Source: Isoetes taiwanensis (Eukaryota > Streptophyta > Lycopodiopsida > Isoetales > Isoetaceae). From it: a DNA stretch of 64,000 nt. Positions within the stretch are counted from its first letter, which is position 1. Each line of letters opens with the position of its first letter. Below the pieces are notes generated by a model, which was given only the letters and a program-made list of their open reading frames with translations, was not told the DNA's origin and did not search any database. Shown here piece by piece: positions 32,792-46,992 of the stretch. A program made the position numbers and the translations under genes. Location: positions 3,888,535 through 3,952,534 of the forward strand of contig JAJEKV010000094.1 of NCBI GenBank assembly GCA_021234155.1, in the 5' to 3' direction.

Positions 32792-33960
32792 TAAGAGTGT
32801 GTTTTTTGTTATTAATAATAGTAATAAAAATACAGAGAGTCCCCAATGGGGCAAATAGGAAGCATTAGGGCTATTATATGGGTTCTCTATGCATCATGAT
32901 GTGCGTACTAAGGGAAGTCCTATTCCACAACAGCATAATGGTAGAGAGACCCTATCTGGTCAGTTACTCAGATTGCTTTCTCCACTAAACTCAAACTGTT
33001 CCACCATTAGATCTATCATGAAAGTCTGGGTCCTCAGAGCTCATCCAATGGCACTTAAAGTAGTTATAGAATCCCTCAATCTTACCAATTCTGTCCAATC
33101 CCCTATTGTAACTCATCCCCATTTTCCTGTGGTGGGACAATGCCATTAAAGCAACTTCCTTATTAAAAAGACTCTTAAGTTTCTCAATAGAGATAGATTG
33201 CCCCCCCAAAGTGACATCGCATCGATGCCTCCATATAATCCAGAGAGCCACACTAACCGTGGGGCGCCAATACAATCTCGTTCGAGATCATAACAACATT
33301 CGGCCATCGGTTGATGCATATGGATCTCATAATAGGGCATACCCAAAACCGAACTCGGTAATTCTTGGACGAGGAAGAAGAGGTGTGAAAGAGATTCGCT
33401 AGCTTTGGCACCCCAGAGGACACTGTGTCCAAGACACAATTCCTCTATGGACCGGCTTCACTTTAGTGTTGAGACCTCCTTGGAGAGCCTCCCATCTAAA
33501 AAATTGTATTCTCCTAGAGCATACGGTTTTCCAGAGTTTGCTAAGAGGAGCTTAGCCGCTGAACCATTCATTTGGAGCCTAGCCTCGCTTTTAAGGGGGA
33601 GTCATCGAAAAGAGCCCGATATATACTTGCAACATTGTATGTCTCCTTGCACGCACAAGACCACTTTTCCTCGGGACCGGTAGACCACAGGAGAAGCTTA
33701 ACATTATCTAGGATCTTTCGTAGTATCTTTCTATCACCCTCCCCGCTCTTTGCACTTTGAGTCTAAATTCCATCCAAGATATCCATCTATCGTTTTCCCC
33801 AAAGATGCCGCAATTTTAAGATCCCATGGTCTCGCCATTTCTTAAAGATGCTGAGGATGAACTAATGCCAAGGGACGCCCATTCTCTTCCCATACATGAG
33901 TGTTCGAATATACCGACTTTCCAAAACCTCTCGAGGTATAGTCATGGGGAACATCTTGTT
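32759..33960 (-). pseudogene. LINE 3' end: RT-associated C-terminal region and poly-A tail
   Basis: A T-run of about 28 at 32759-32786 is, on the minus strand, the poly-A tail. Upstream of it, frames 33439-33146 and 33275-32991 read LWGAKASESLSHLFFLVQ and RPTVSVALWIIWRHRCDVTL. These are typical of the zinc-finger region and W-rich tail that follow RT in plant L1-like LINEs. Further weak homology in broken frames extends to about 33900. No RT core is present, consistent with 5' truncation. Confidence 0.75.
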
Positions 33961-36360
33961 TGCACCTCCCTCCAAGCATGAAGAAGACGCCTCATGACCC
34001 AAACCACACATCCAAGCGAATTCTCTTAAGTTGGATTTTCTTAAGACATTACAGTTTCTTTGATGTGGCCTTGCAAATTCATGTTTCCACTTGAGCAGGC
34101 AGATTCAATTAAGTAAATTCACTTGAATCTTTTTGTATGATTATTTCTGCTTGAATCTTTTCTACGATTCTTTCTCCTTTTTTCGCTCATGGATTACCAT
34201 GTAGTAAAAAATTACATACATGTCTTTACGCATTATAACTGTGCATACAAGATAGAAGTGAAGACGCAAATGAGCCCTTCTAAATATGACTGACCCATAT
34301 GCGAAACAAATACAAGGAATCATTATTGTAGCAACACTAATAAGCATCTTTTAGAAAATCCTAGATCCATAAAAGTGGGCGAGATCATAAAATTCCTTGA
34401 AGTACGCCTAACTATGGGATCATTTTGAGGAACACAAGCTCGCCATAAATATCTTGGTAATCAGATGTGGAAGAGCAAATGTCATTTGCTGAGACTGGAC
34501 GCAATATTGCTTCCCAAAGAGATTTGATGGCAGGAGACATTCTCTGAGGTTCTAACAAACAAAGTAACGTGCACGTTGAGATTCAAAGGACAATCCTTAT
34601 GCCACTAGAGGATGTGTTAGATGAAATTAACCAGAACAGTGTGGTTGCCTAGAATACGTATGGCATATTCAAGTGCGGGTCGAGTTGCTAATGAGAATGA
34701 CACAGGAATTTTTCCTACAGAATATAACTCCAAGTGGGATGCCTCCAATTGAAGGTTGATATGACTATGAAATACACTTAAGTTAAAAGGCAAGTAAGAA
34801 CACACAAACTTCTACAATAGCACGACATACATTTAGAAACTCTATATACAAAGGACTCCTCTAAGTGTGAGTCTAATACTTAAAAATATCTATTTCCAAT
34901 TTCTCTCTTATTGGTTCCTTCTACTTTCTTTCGTTTTGTCTTACTTGCTTCTTCATCCATGTAGCTGGCGTGCATTTTGGTCACCATGTTGCCAAATGCC
35001 TAAAGGGTGATAAGAGTTATCATGTCTCCAATATTACTTTCGTCGTATGCCTCTTGGGTCATGGTATTATTGGGAACGAAAACACCACGCTCATCGAACT
35101 AAAGTACGCCAATAAACCAAGACAAAATTTTGTTTTTTAGATTTTTATACCTGTTTTTGTTGATGTAATTAACTACTTCTAAGAGTGACATTTGGAGCAC
35201 AAGTTTTAGATCTATCTTTCCAAATTTTTGTCTTTAGAGGTAGATTTAACCCCCTCCCCCCCCCTTCCCCCAACCCCCCAAACATTTCTCTATTGAAATC
35301 TATAAACACAAAGTTATTACATTGATGATACTAGACAATTTCAATACTAAAAATAACTCCTTTTTCCGGCCGTCTGTAGACATCGAAATCGAAAAAAACG
35401 AAATTTTATGATCAGAAAATCAAAATTCGGCGAAAAAAATAAATTCCTAATGCAATTTTTTCCAATTTCCAATTTCCTCTAAATTCAATTCTTACACACC
35501 CATTTACGTTTCCCTCTGCGCAATTATCATGATTCCATTTAGGTGCCGACTCATTCATTGAGGCAGGAAAGGCGAAATTTGATGCGCGGAGCATTCCTAG
35601 ACGTAGAGATGCCTCCTCCAATAAATATGATCTATATAATAAGAATGAACATAGTTACAAGTTTTAGAAAACCCTAAAACCTTAAAGACGGTAATTGTTT
35701 GTCTTAAAGTTTATCCAAAATCACAATGCTGCAATAATCTAGAAAGTGATAACATCACAATGCAATCAATCTTTAAATGTAACAGTAGAATGATTGATCT
35801 TGCCCGTTCTCCAACCCTCTTTGGAGATGCTCCGACTTAATTGCACTTCACGCATGCCATTGCAAAGAGCTTATATAAATCTGGACCCCTCACCTTAGAT
35901 TTGAGTAGATTGGAAAATGCTTTCTTGTGTTTCTTACTTCGGTTCCTTGCTCATTTTAAGAAGATCTACAACATTAACATCATCAATCTTCGCTTACGGA
36001 GCTTAATCATGCATATTGTCTTGTGTTTGAGGGGTGGCATCTTTTCCAATCTGCTCATCGCTTTTTGAGTGTATAGTCCGCAACATGCAAATCACATGAA
36101 ATATGGTCAAAAAATATTTGCAAAAGATCTCCATAATCTCGATATCACAACTATTCTATAGAGATGCACAGATTAAACCTTTTAGAATAAGTTCTATCTT
36201 CGACGTTGGGATCCTAAAACTTCGAATCCACAAGAAATATTCACAAGTTAATGTACTACTCAAGGTTTCTATAACCTCAACATAGCAATCGTGCGAACTT
36301 GTAGGACTTGACATTACAAATCTTGAGATCATTTCCACCCTAGAAATTGGGACTGTAATT
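33960..36360. other. Unassigned region
   Basis: No gene recognised. A C-rich tract (CCCCCTCCCCCCCCCTTCCC) lies at about 35250-35280. Other frames are short and unconvincing. Confidence 0.45.
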
Positions 36361-37140
36361 AATATCTCAAATTATGTTTGTTAAGTTTAGATAAAACCAC
36401 TATAAAATACCATCAACTATAAAGAAAAAACCATGAAAGATTTGACTATATAGACTATGTTAACTTCCATCTTGCAAAGATTGACCAGCAAAACCATGTT
36501 AAAAACCACAAGTAATTTAAAGTCATAATAATTTAGGAAAGTAGATATAAAACCATGCAATGATTTAAATGTTCTGTGACAAAAACCACTAGCATTCTTT
36601 TGTGAATAAGAAATTGCAAAAGTCAATCAACAAATTAAAAAACTAGTAACAATTTGGCAAGTCATTTAGCTTAGAAATTACTATGGAAAACCTCACATGA
36701 AAAATGCTATGTCTAGAACCATTAAAGTATTTATAGAAAAAAAACACTAACATTTTGGCATATCGTGTTTTCTTGCAAAACTAGGATGAAAAACGACAAA
36801 CAAAAACATGTTATTAAACTATATAAAAAACCTTGAAGTATTACCAGTTAAATCCGCTCTCAAAACCATCTACACATATTAAAAAACCAATAAACATCCA
36901 TTTCTTACTCTCAATGTTGCAAACTGCATGATTAACCATCATGACATGTCAAATCAGTACCAAAAACCTTGATAAAAACCTTTATCACTTTCAAATAACC
37001 ATATTAGAGTATGAATTAGTATATAAAACCACATTCACATTTTAAAAACCACTTCAATATGTGGATTTTATTGAGAAAAAGTATTTTTGCTCAGAAAACC
37101 ACTATCATAGTGGTTTTGTAGTGGTTATTTATAATGGTTA
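36360..37140. repeat. Array of irregularly spaced AAAACCA-like motifs
   Basis: Roughly 18 occurrences of (A)AAAACCA[TC] or close variants in about 780 bp. It ends in an inverted pair (AAAACCACTATCATAGTGGTTTT at 37096-37118) and AGTGGTTATTTATAATGGTT. Spacing is irregular, so this is not a simple satellite. It resembles the subterminal motif clusters of some DNA transposons. Confidence 0.6.
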
Positions 37141-39600
37141 AATTTTTGGGCGCCTTGTGCATGGTGTCAAGCCAAATCATCTCATCAGCACCAGTGTGCT
37201 GCAAAATTTGCATATTATGTGTTTGAGAAAGTTCTTGTGAAATCATCTTATGGAATAGTTATTGATATAATAAGAATGGGAATAGCAACATAAATGTCTT
37301 TTTAGTGCAAATCAGGACTCGCCTTTGCTAGCTGTATACATGTCACACTATACGTTTGAGACTCAACACTACATTTATGGCCACACAAAGTACATTCATG
37401 GTTCTACCTTGAAAACAGCTAAATGTATTTGTTGGAAATTATTTTTATGTACGTTTTAAGTGTCCCTAAAGTCATTGATTTAATGTCTTCACAAAAGCCT
37501 TTTTGCTTTCAACAATCAAAGAATGTATTCCCTGTTTTGCCACTGTAGAGCTGAAGTAGAGGGCTAATTTTTTGCTTTGCCAACTTGGTAGTATAGGTGT
37601 TGGCTCTTGCTATGACAATATGCTTGGAATTGACAGATATTTGATAGATATTTATAGATCTACTGCCATTTTCCTTCCAGATAATCTATTTCAATTATCG
37701 GTGTTTGTTTTGGTGTGATGCTTTTGAGCTTTTGGGTGTCCCTTGCAGATACATGCATTTACTAGGAACAACAGGAAAAGGGCAAAGATACACCTAGGAT
37801 TTGGCCAGGCTGTATAGCTCTCTTGCATCTCTTAATTGTGTTGTTTTGCAGCAAAATTTTCATTATGATGGTATGACAAGTTTAAATTCGTTTGCGGCGG
37901 CGTTGCCGCCACTATAGCTCTACAGGTTTTTTGAGATAATAGTATGGGTGACATAGACATTAGATGAAACTTGGAAGTAAGATGAAACTTGGAAGTAAAA
38001 TGTTATTGTACACACCAAAAAAAAAATTGAGGGGGGGGGAGTACATTCTCACATTATATCTTTTTTTCTGCCAGACGAAGTGATCTCAAACCACAGTCTA
38101 AATTCCATTGTTACTTGATAATGGCTCTAGTTGTTTCTAAATAAAACTTCCAATCCAAATTAATGATTTTATTTTATCCTTTCACCTATGCCCTTGGGCA
38201 GAAAATGGCCGCTACTGAATCCTAATTCTGCAGCAAATCTTTCACAATCTTGGTACGCATTCTTCCTCTTAACATTATTAACAACAAAATCTTCACAAAA
38301 GTTGCAGGTGAAATGTTCCAACATTGCACAAACCTTCAAACTAATAACTTAGTTAGTGAATCTCATGAGAATTTGCATAGAACCCAAGAAAATCTTGGAA
38401 GAATTTTGGAGATGACTTCTAGGGCATGACTCGACTGAATGGAGCCAAACACTTGGTTTTCTAGCTCGCCGTAAGGTTTTCTTTTAACACGTATTGTCTT
38501 TCAGATTTGGGCCTCTTTTGCACCAGTCTGGCCCAAAGAAATACCGTCGCGATAAATTTATTGTAATATAAATGTTGAATCGATGGTTAAAGAACCTATG
38601 ACGAAACACTTAACTTAAAATCAAACTTAACCAGATCTTAAGGCAATGAAAATCAAATACTTAACTACACCACCATTGGCTGGTTTCCAACGACTGAAAA
38701 ATCAATCTTTTAAATTCTCTGTCCCCTTTCTTGGATGATGATAATGCTCACAATACTTCGTCTTCTGCTAACTAAAAGCTCAGATTGAAGCAGTAATGTG
38801 AGCGGTTAGCAATTCAATGCCAACAAACCATTCATCACAGTGGTCCCGGAAAAACTTAAATCGAACTTAAATCTACCGAATGAAGAAAGGCCATCAAGGA
38901 TTCATGCCGGAGTAGCATATTCTAACCAATAGCAGGGCTGCAGAAAAGGCCCAAAACAAACAGAAACAGGTAAAAAGAATGTGCCGATTCAAGGAGTATT
39001 TTTGAAATTGTGCAAGCCGTAAAACAGAGTAAAAAACCCAAAACTGGCAACTATCGCCTTCTTCATCACTGCTGGACACCTAACACGCTGAACCCATGTC
39101 AGACATTCATCAAGCCCTCTTGCTATAGCCACATAAATCTTCTCGTGGCCAGATGTCAAGGTTAATTCTTCAATGCAGCAGGTCCAGGTTTTGTAAAGAG
39201 GCACATGTTTTTTTTTTTCCTTTTTTTTAAGCTTCTCTGCAGTACCTCGTGAGTCCCAGAAACTGCATGAAGTTCGCGGCTCTCTTTTTGCCGTTGAGGA
39301 CTGTAGCCTCCTTCTTCTTGAATCTTTATCACAAGAAATGCAGAACGCAATGCTAGTGGATCTTTACCTGGCCATATTACTACATTCTACATTTGAAATT
39401 GCCAGTTCTTTTGTTGGCTTTCATCGGGTAGGTCTTCATATTTTTCTTAATTGACATTTATATCGGTGGATAGTTCTTTGATCTTCCCTGGTTTAACTCA
39501 TACATTTACTTCTACTGCTACTACTATTCTTCAACCCGGTTCTTTTGGGCCATGATTCTCAAAACCTTTGGCCATCTCTGATGTCCTGCAAATAATAACT
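37140..39600. other. Intergenic region upstream of 4CL
   Basis: No gene recognised. Homopolymer/G-run at 38019-38040. The last few hundred bases should hold the 4CL promoter. Confidence 0.45.
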
Positions 39601-39623
39601 TGGTTGGCTCCATTTTTTCTACT

Positions 39624-39630
39624 TATAAAG
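39624..39630 (+). promoter_or_regulatory. TATA-like box upstream of 4CL
   Basis: TATAAAG lies 38 bp before the ATG. If it is used, the 5' untranslated leader would be very short, so a more distal start is equally possible. Confidence 0.3.
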
Positions 39631-39667
39631 TTCCACAAGGTGTAGCACCTAGCCTGCACTGCAAAAT

Positions 39668-42316
39668 ATGGTTACTCCAATTGTGGAAGCCGTTCTTTCC
39701 TCCTTTGTGGTCAATCTGCCTGCAGAAGCTGAAACAAGGGAGTACATCTATCGATCCAAGCTTCCAGATATTCAGATTCCAAAAGATGTCCCTCTCACAA
39801 ACTATGTACTAGAAAGGGCATTGCAATACTGGGATAGGACCTGCATGATTGATGGAAGATCTGGCAGGCAGTATACATACGGAGAAGTCGAAATGATTTC
39901 GAGGCGTGTGTCTGCTGGTTTGGTAAAATTGGGAATTCAGAAGGGAGATGTTGTAATGTTGCTTCTTCATAACTGTCCAGAATTTGTATTGGCATTCCTT
40001 GGCATTGCTGTTAGGGGAGCAATTGCTACTACTGCAAATCCATTCTATACGCCTCGCGAAGTGGCCAAACAAGTTCATGACTCCAAAGTAAAACTTGTCA
40101 TTACACAATCTGCATATGTGCAGAAGCTTTCAGAGGTTGATAGCACAAAGCTTATTCAAGTTCTGACAATTGATGATCCCCCTCAAGGATGCCAGCATAT
40201 ATCTGTCTTGCTTGAATCTGATGAAAACGAATGCCCTATTGTCGACATTGATCCCGATGATGTTGTTGCTTTGCCTTATTCATCTGGAACAACAGGGCTC
40301 CCCAAAGGTGTCATGCTTACTCACAAAAGTTTGATTACTAATGTTTCTCAGCAGGTTGATGGTAAAAATCCTAACCTTTATTGGGATACCAGAGATGTGG
40401 TGCTTTGCGTGCTGCCATTATTCCACATATACTCTCTCAATTCAGTTTTCCTCTGTTCTCTTAGGGTGGGTGCCACTTTATTGATTATGCCAAAGTTCGA
40501 AGTTGTAGAAATGTTGGAACTCATTCAAAAATACAAAGTCACTATTGCACCGTTTGTGCCTCCCATTGTACTTGCAATTGCAAAAAATCCTGTTGTCCTC
40601 GACTATAATTTGTCAAGCATTAGAATGGTACTCTCAGGAGCAGCTTCTTTAGGCAAAGATCTGGAGGACGCATTTCGGGAAAGGCTTCCTCGTGCAATTC
40701 TTGGCCAGGTAAGGTTCTAGATTTGCAAGCCTATACTTTCAACCTTTTAGTGCATGATTCTGTGTTGCAGTTAAAACAAAGGCTACAGTTATATTGACAA
40801 ATCTCCCTCTACTTTGGCTTTTGTCTTGCTATAGGTAGTGAATATTTAATCTGGTTGTTTATTGAAAATAACTGTAAGCACTGGAAGCATAATCACTTTT
40901 CAATTTGCTCATGATAGTTGAAACAGCTTTATAATGTAAACTTGAATGGGAAACAGATTCCAGGCTTGAAGTTTTTAGTGTACTGAGGCATGAGAATTAG
41001 GAAATATCTACTTGTTGATAAAATGCATCTCTTTTATTGTTGTAGTTGATCCAAGTATTTCATCTTCTAAAAAGAGTTATATCCTTTATACAAGCCATTT
41101 TTTAGAGATGCCATCTGCCCTTTGGCAGACAATACACTAGTTAAGAATCTGAGAAATAGATAGAATAGCATAAGTTTCAGTCTTTTACAGCTCTTCCCAT
41201 GTGATTCAAACTTCACCGTTCACAGTATGTTTACTTCTTGCAAATTCTGGATGCTCCAATGTAATCTCATTTTATGTATCAATTTATTATGTATCAATTG
41301 TTTGTTACCTTAGCAGCCATAGCTAGAGTGGAAAGTTTACCTCCTCATTTACTGAGATTTTATCTTACAGGGATATGGAATGACAGAAGCAGGGCCTGTG
41401 CTTGCAATGAATCTAGCATTTGCAAAACACCCTTTCCCAGTGAAAGCAGGATCTTGTGGAACAATTATTCGGAATGCTGAAGCAAAGATCGTAGATCTTG
41501 AAACAGGAGCATCACTTCCTTATAACCAACCTGGAGAGATATGCATCAGAGGACCCCAGATCATGAAAGGTGCTAATGTTTGTTCTGAATAATCTATAAA
41601 ACAAAGTTCACTTGGAAAGTGCACCATGCAGGTTACTTAAATGATCCTGAAGCTACTTCCTCTACAATTGATAAAGAGGGTTGGCTTCATACGGGTGATG
41701 TGGGATATATCGATGAAGATGAGGAGATTTTTATCGTAGATCGGGTGAAAGAAATAATCAAGTTCAAAGGCTTTCAGGTGGCTTGATCAGACATTTTAGT
41801 CTCTGGTTAGGCTTTTCCCTCAGACTTTACATGATTTTTGAACGTGCATGGACAGGTGCCCCCTGCTGAATTGGAAGCTATCCTTGTCTCACATCCTTCA
41901 ATAGCTGATGCAGCTGTAGTTCCGTATGTCACTTCTCCTACCATCATTTTCCTGCATTTGAAATACATTATACTATTTGCATAACAGTTTTGACTTTCAT
42001 ATCAATGTAGCAAGAAGGATGAAACAGCAGGTGAATTGCCAGTTGCATTTGTTGTGAGGGCGGATGGTCACGCCATAACAGAAAATGAAGTTAAGAAATT
42101 TGTAGCAGAGCAGGTACGTTGCAGATGTATCCAAACCATCATGTGTCCTATGGAGCTGCTCCATGCTAACCAAACGTGATTAACAAATTGCAGGTGGTAT
42201 TTTATAAAAAGCTGTACAGTGTCTTTTTTGTCGATTCAATACCGAAATCACCAGCTGGCAAAATCCTGCGTAAATTTTTGAGGAGCAAATTAGATGACAT
42301 TCATTCAAGTGGATGA
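39668..42316 (+). CDS. 4CL: 4-coumarate:CoA ligase, six exons, intact
   Basis: Activates 4-coumarate and related hydroxycinnamates to CoA thioesters via an acyl-AMP, at the entry to lignin and flavonoid branches; cytosolic. Exons 39668-40708, 41371-41569, 41632-41777, 41856-41923, 42011-42113 and 42194-42316 join with GT-AG introns to 1680 nt (559 aa), the normal 4CL length. AMP-binding box I is [14 protein letters not shown] (residues 202-215) and box II is GEICIRG (402-408). [33 protein letters not shown] and the hinge [13 protein letters not shown] follow the family. The catalytic Lys lies in SPAGKILRK (Lys-542). Box II and the FHIYSLN region favour a true 4CL over a peroxisomal 4CL-like enzyme; there is no SKL-type ending. 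A 662-bp first intron separates box I from box II. No defects seen. Confidence 0.95.
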
Positions 42317-43010
42317 GTTTTGAATAGAGCAAAAACTGACTGATCATTTACTGGCACATTATATAGAGAATTAGTGTACATACAGCTAGCTAGCCTTCAA
42401 GTATTTGTACCACCATAAGCTACTTGATTCTTAAAGTTAGAGGCTGCTTGGAGCAGAACAGAACAATATAGAACAAAAGGATACCACAGTTGTAGCATCA
42501 GTATCATTCTTCAATAAAACTTCCTAAGTTACTGGTTATATGTCGTGGCTATCTAATTTCCTTCAGCTATGTAAACAGTAGAAAGATGGAATTTTGCAAC
42601 TAAAAAGGAAACGGAGACACGGTTGATACTTGACAATTCCATTCTGCAGCAAGCAAGGCGCCTTCTGTATTGACCTGCAATCCCTACATTTTATTGGACC
42701 ATTGAATTATTTCATAGCAACCTATGTTGAAATTCTAGTGGAAGAAGAAGCAGCAGCATCACGTATCAGATGTAACTAATAATTGAACCCAAAAAGAAAA
42801 GTGGAAACACTTTGATTACGCAGCAAGCAAGGCACCTTTGAAATGAACATTTATTTAGATCGATATGCATTTGTACTGACTCATAACCCGTATAAACTGC
42901 TTATATGTGATAATACACGTATAAGGACGAAGAAATTGAAAGAATAATTGCGTATTTATGATGCTTGAAAAGAGTTCTGCCACACGTCAAGGTGATAGAA
43001 CACATCAACG
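42317..43010. other. 4CL downstream region
   Basis: No gene. AATAAA occurs at about 42513 (CAATAAAACTTCC), a possible polyadenylation signal about 200 bp after the stop. Confidence 0.4.
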
Positions 43011-43020
43011 GTAGGTAACT

Positions 43021-43740
43021 AGAGCTCCAACTAAGTCTCCTTTGCCCGCAGCTCACCCAAGAAATTGCTGAGATCTTTTTTGTTATCTTGAATCAACACA
43101 TCAATAACAGTACCAATACGAACAACAGAAGTAGTTGACGACAAATCCTTCTTGATCCAATCACTAAAGTGCTCCCTGCTAGTATTTAATCCAGGAGCTG
43201 AGGACCTCAAAGGAAGCGCTCCAGGCTGATCTCTATTAAAATTGGCAATAGGGAGCGCCGAGGCACCATCCGCAGAAGCACTACTGCCATTCAAAGCACA
43301 TGTACCATTAAGTGCATTAGCACAAGGAACCAGTGCAGGAATTGGAAGACGCTCTCACTAAGGGCCAGAGGGTTAACATGCAATGCAAATCCCCAACACC
43401 CCAGCCGCCATGGATACAAGAGATTTTGCAAGCAATTTCGAAGTTGAAGCCATTCCTTCCAAAAGGGCCAAAATTTGTCAGAATGTAAATTCATCTAAAT
43501 CACTCACCTCTTTCTTCGCAGGGGCAAGATCATCTAAGATCCAGATTGTCCCCTTCTTATGGAGTCAAGAAATCCAATAGAGGATTTGCGGCCATATCAA
43601 TTTCCCTCTCCATACCAGCCTCTAATTAAAGGCTCTTATAACAATGAAATGGACTTTGGCTTTCCCTCAGTCAAAAACTGCATAAAGTATTGTTCCACCA
43701 CTTCCCTCGGAGTTGCCCCCCCCACCCGGGGGCTAGTGCA
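43021..43740 (-). pseudogene. Degraded coding segment, family unknown
   Basis: Minus-strand frames with few stops read VGGATPREVVEQYFMQFLTE, then (after stops) SDLDEF and ASALPIANFNRDQPGALPLR, ending SDWIKKDLSSTTSVVRIGTV...LGELRAKET-stop at about 43031. The composition looks protein-like and could be the N-terminal part of a retroelement ORF1/gag, but I do not recognise it. Confidence 0.3.
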
Positions 43741-43749
43741 AGAGCTATT

Positions 43750-46700
43750 GACGCTTATGTGATGCTCCTGGCAAGGTGAAACTCAAATGCACACAAAATA
43801 CTTTGGTGGTGCTCTTCATGCTTGCGCCAATTGGGTGACGTCACCTCACCATAATAAAAGGGATTATTCCGTTAGCTAAGTTCATTCTTTAAACTCTTAA
43901 AGCTTGGTACATGATGTTCATAACATAAGATTAGTATGTAGATGTTAACATAGACAATTTGAAGCATAATCATTATGCAAACTGCTTATTGAAGATCTCA
44001 ATTTTGAAGCATGTGACGTAGATGCAAAGCACACCTTTAGACAAGTCTACTTGGAAACATGTTGTAATTGTCTGGCCAAGCTTGTATTCAAGGCCTCATG
44101 GCATCAAAGCGTGTGGGAGCACTATGAAATCGAGCATTAACTTTTATCATTGGCTGTCTGAGACTGTAGTCATGGCATTTGTATTGGACATTCTATTAAA
44201 ATGAACAAATAAGTAGGATTTTAATATCAACAAATTTTGGGCCCCTTCGGGGCCTTGGGAATTGTGTGGGGATTGATGAACAAAGTAGAAAATTGCTTAA
44301 ATCAAACCATCAAATACCTTTTCGAACATGCAACACAATATGGTTTTTATACTAGGACAACTTAAAACAAGAGTAGCAAGAAATCAATGCTCCCCTTCGA
44401 GAACTTGAACAACAGATAAGAACTAAAAAAAAGGTATCAAGAAACATTGTACTTGCTGAGATCATATAAAAGCAAGGTACTTGTTGCATAGGTATTTCAA
44501 TCAAATCCCTCAAGCAGAACTTCCAATAAAATAGAAGCCTCCAATTGCAAATGAAAATTATGAAGCCCCATTACGTTTGCAAATGCTTAAACCAAAATAG
44601 GTCTTAGTCAAAAATAAGATTTTTGTGAAAGATTCTTTTTTAACAAACCATTGTATGTAATATTTAAGTCACTAGAAATAGAAAAAGAAGAGAAACACTA
44701 GAGAGAGAATGTCATTTGTTTCTACGCTCATATCTTGAACAAAAGAGATCATATTCAGATGATCTTAGGCTCTTTAGAATGATTGACCCAGATCTATCAA
44801 GATAGGCAATTGTTTTTTGTACTTTTCAACTCCGGATACCTTTTTGCAAAGTGCAGCCATGCAGATTTGATGGTAATAATTTTTTTTTATCATAACTTTT
44901 AAATTCGAACTCTATTTTGAGTGTTCTTATTACATTGGAAAGCTCTCTTCAGGATCTTTGATGATGTACGATATGCTCATATTTCGTTAGGTTTTCTGAG
45001 CGAAAACAACAAATTTTCTGGGCGGATTTGATGGTCTATATGTTATTTATGAACTTGCTAATGTTTTTTGAAATTTTATTTATTTTTCAAAAAAAAAAAA
45101 AAAAAACAACAACATCTCTCACAACATCTTTCATAGCATCTTTCATAATAATTTTATTTGTTTCTCATTTGCAATCCAGTTGCAAATAGAAATATGAGTT
45201 CTATAAGGCCAAACTAGAAATGCAAAAAGTGCTCATCTTTGCATCATTGAATTCCATTGATATTCAATATGACCACAAGAATGATGAAAGCAAACTCAAA
45301 GTTACCCACATAAGATATACTTGCAGTGTGGAATAATATATTTTAAATCAAAGTTACTACAAACACACGGGGTTCCATTGGATGTAGAGAAACTCTCTTA
45401 TCTAAAGCTTTGCACAGATTCATATCTTGATTAATTAGTCATACTAATGAATTGATCATACCTTATAAGGTTTGGTATCATGCTATCTCTACAACATGTA
45501 AGCCACGTAACTGATCACCACAATGTAGAAAATTAAAGCAACTGAACTCAATATTTTTCTAGAAAACTATCTGCACAATTTTCTATCAAGCAATTATCTC
45601 TATCTCAAATTATGAAAGGACTACCAGGTTACGCTTGCTCCCAATTAGTCGGCTGTGGCAAAGAACTTGGCATGCAAATTCACCTCCCGACCTGCGAATC
45701 ACCTCCCGCCATGTCACCTAGAAACATGTCAAGTCATGATATGATATTGCTGACTCCACCTGCAAGCTCAAATTTATCCAAAGGTCTGGAGGTTGTACTG
45801 TTCTGCCTCAAAATGACCTGATACACTGTTTGCTAATCCCTGAACAAAACAAAGGCCAGATTCACTTCACCGATTTCTGCAATGAGTTAGATATCTGCAG
45901 CCAAACTTGAATCATTTTATTGAGGCCAAGACACTGCATCAATCCACTGGTATGATAGCCCTTGATAGGGAGGAAGCAAGCTGCAAGAAAAAGCCTTCTT
46001 TGAAAATACAAGTTGTTGAATAAGGAAAGTCCAATCCAACAAGCTTTCTTGATCAAGCAAAATCTAGAGATCTTTTCGTCACGCAAATCCGGCAGCATGT
46101 AATCATTGTTGCTAATCCCTGTTGATGCAGAATCGACCTAATCCATCACTATCGACCAAGCTCTATAGGCATTCTAACATGTACGAAATATTTAGGAAAA
46201 ACCCTAAAATAAGAAATCTCTTGCATTGCATGCTATAATCTAGATTTTCTTTTTTCGAAGTGAAACCAATGGCAAGTTCCATAAAACAATATTGAAAGCC
46301 TTTCTGCGCTCTAGATGTATGCATTAGCACATCCACTCGAATACGCCATTAAATCATTGTAAAACTATATCAAAAAGTGTATAAAAATATAAAAGTAACC
46401 CCCTATTGTTATGCTAGATATTTGAAAGCGAGCATTAGCTTTTATCGTTGTTTGTCTGAGACTGTATTCATGGCATTTGTGTGACATTCTATTAAAATGA
46501 ACAAATAAGTAGAAGTTTAATATCAACGAATGAAAGTAAAATCTTAACGTCAGAGAGGAATATGCAGCTTTCTTGGTCCCACATCAATTGCTGCATGCAC
46601 TTCTACGTCTGAAGTAGCTGCATTTTATATACTGGAGGTGCTAGAGAAATGTATCGAAAGTTTATTCAATATGCATAGCTCAAATGCAATCACACAATCT

Positions 46701-46880
46701 CTAGAACAATGTATTCTAACTTGATCCTAAGTTAGAAAAATGCACCAAATAATATATCAAGGTAAAAGTAATTTTTGAAATCTCAAGGCATTGAGAATGT
46801 GACAAAATTCACTGCAGCACCAGTGTACTATACCAATGGTATTGACTGCTATTGTAGCAGTCACTGCTTCACAAACACTA
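43750..46880. other. Unassigned AT-rich region
   Basis: No gene. A 100-bp direct repeat occurs at about 44134-44233 and 46430-46527 (GTCTGAGACTGTAKTCATGG, then AAAATGAACAAATAAGTAG). These may be remnants of one small element pair, but no primer site or target duplication was found. Poly-A run near 45091-45108. Confidence 0.45.
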
Positions 46881-46992
46881 GCCTAATCGGTGAAATAGGT
46901 CCCGAAATTCATCCTTAATAGCAATGGTCTGATTGATTCAACTTATCTTCTATGCGCTTCGAGGCGGTTGTTGTATATGATTGTACAATACT

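Noticed and set aside
44134..46527. LTR pair of a 2.4-kb element
   Set aside because: The two 100-bp repeats have no matching TG...CA ends, primer site or target duplication.
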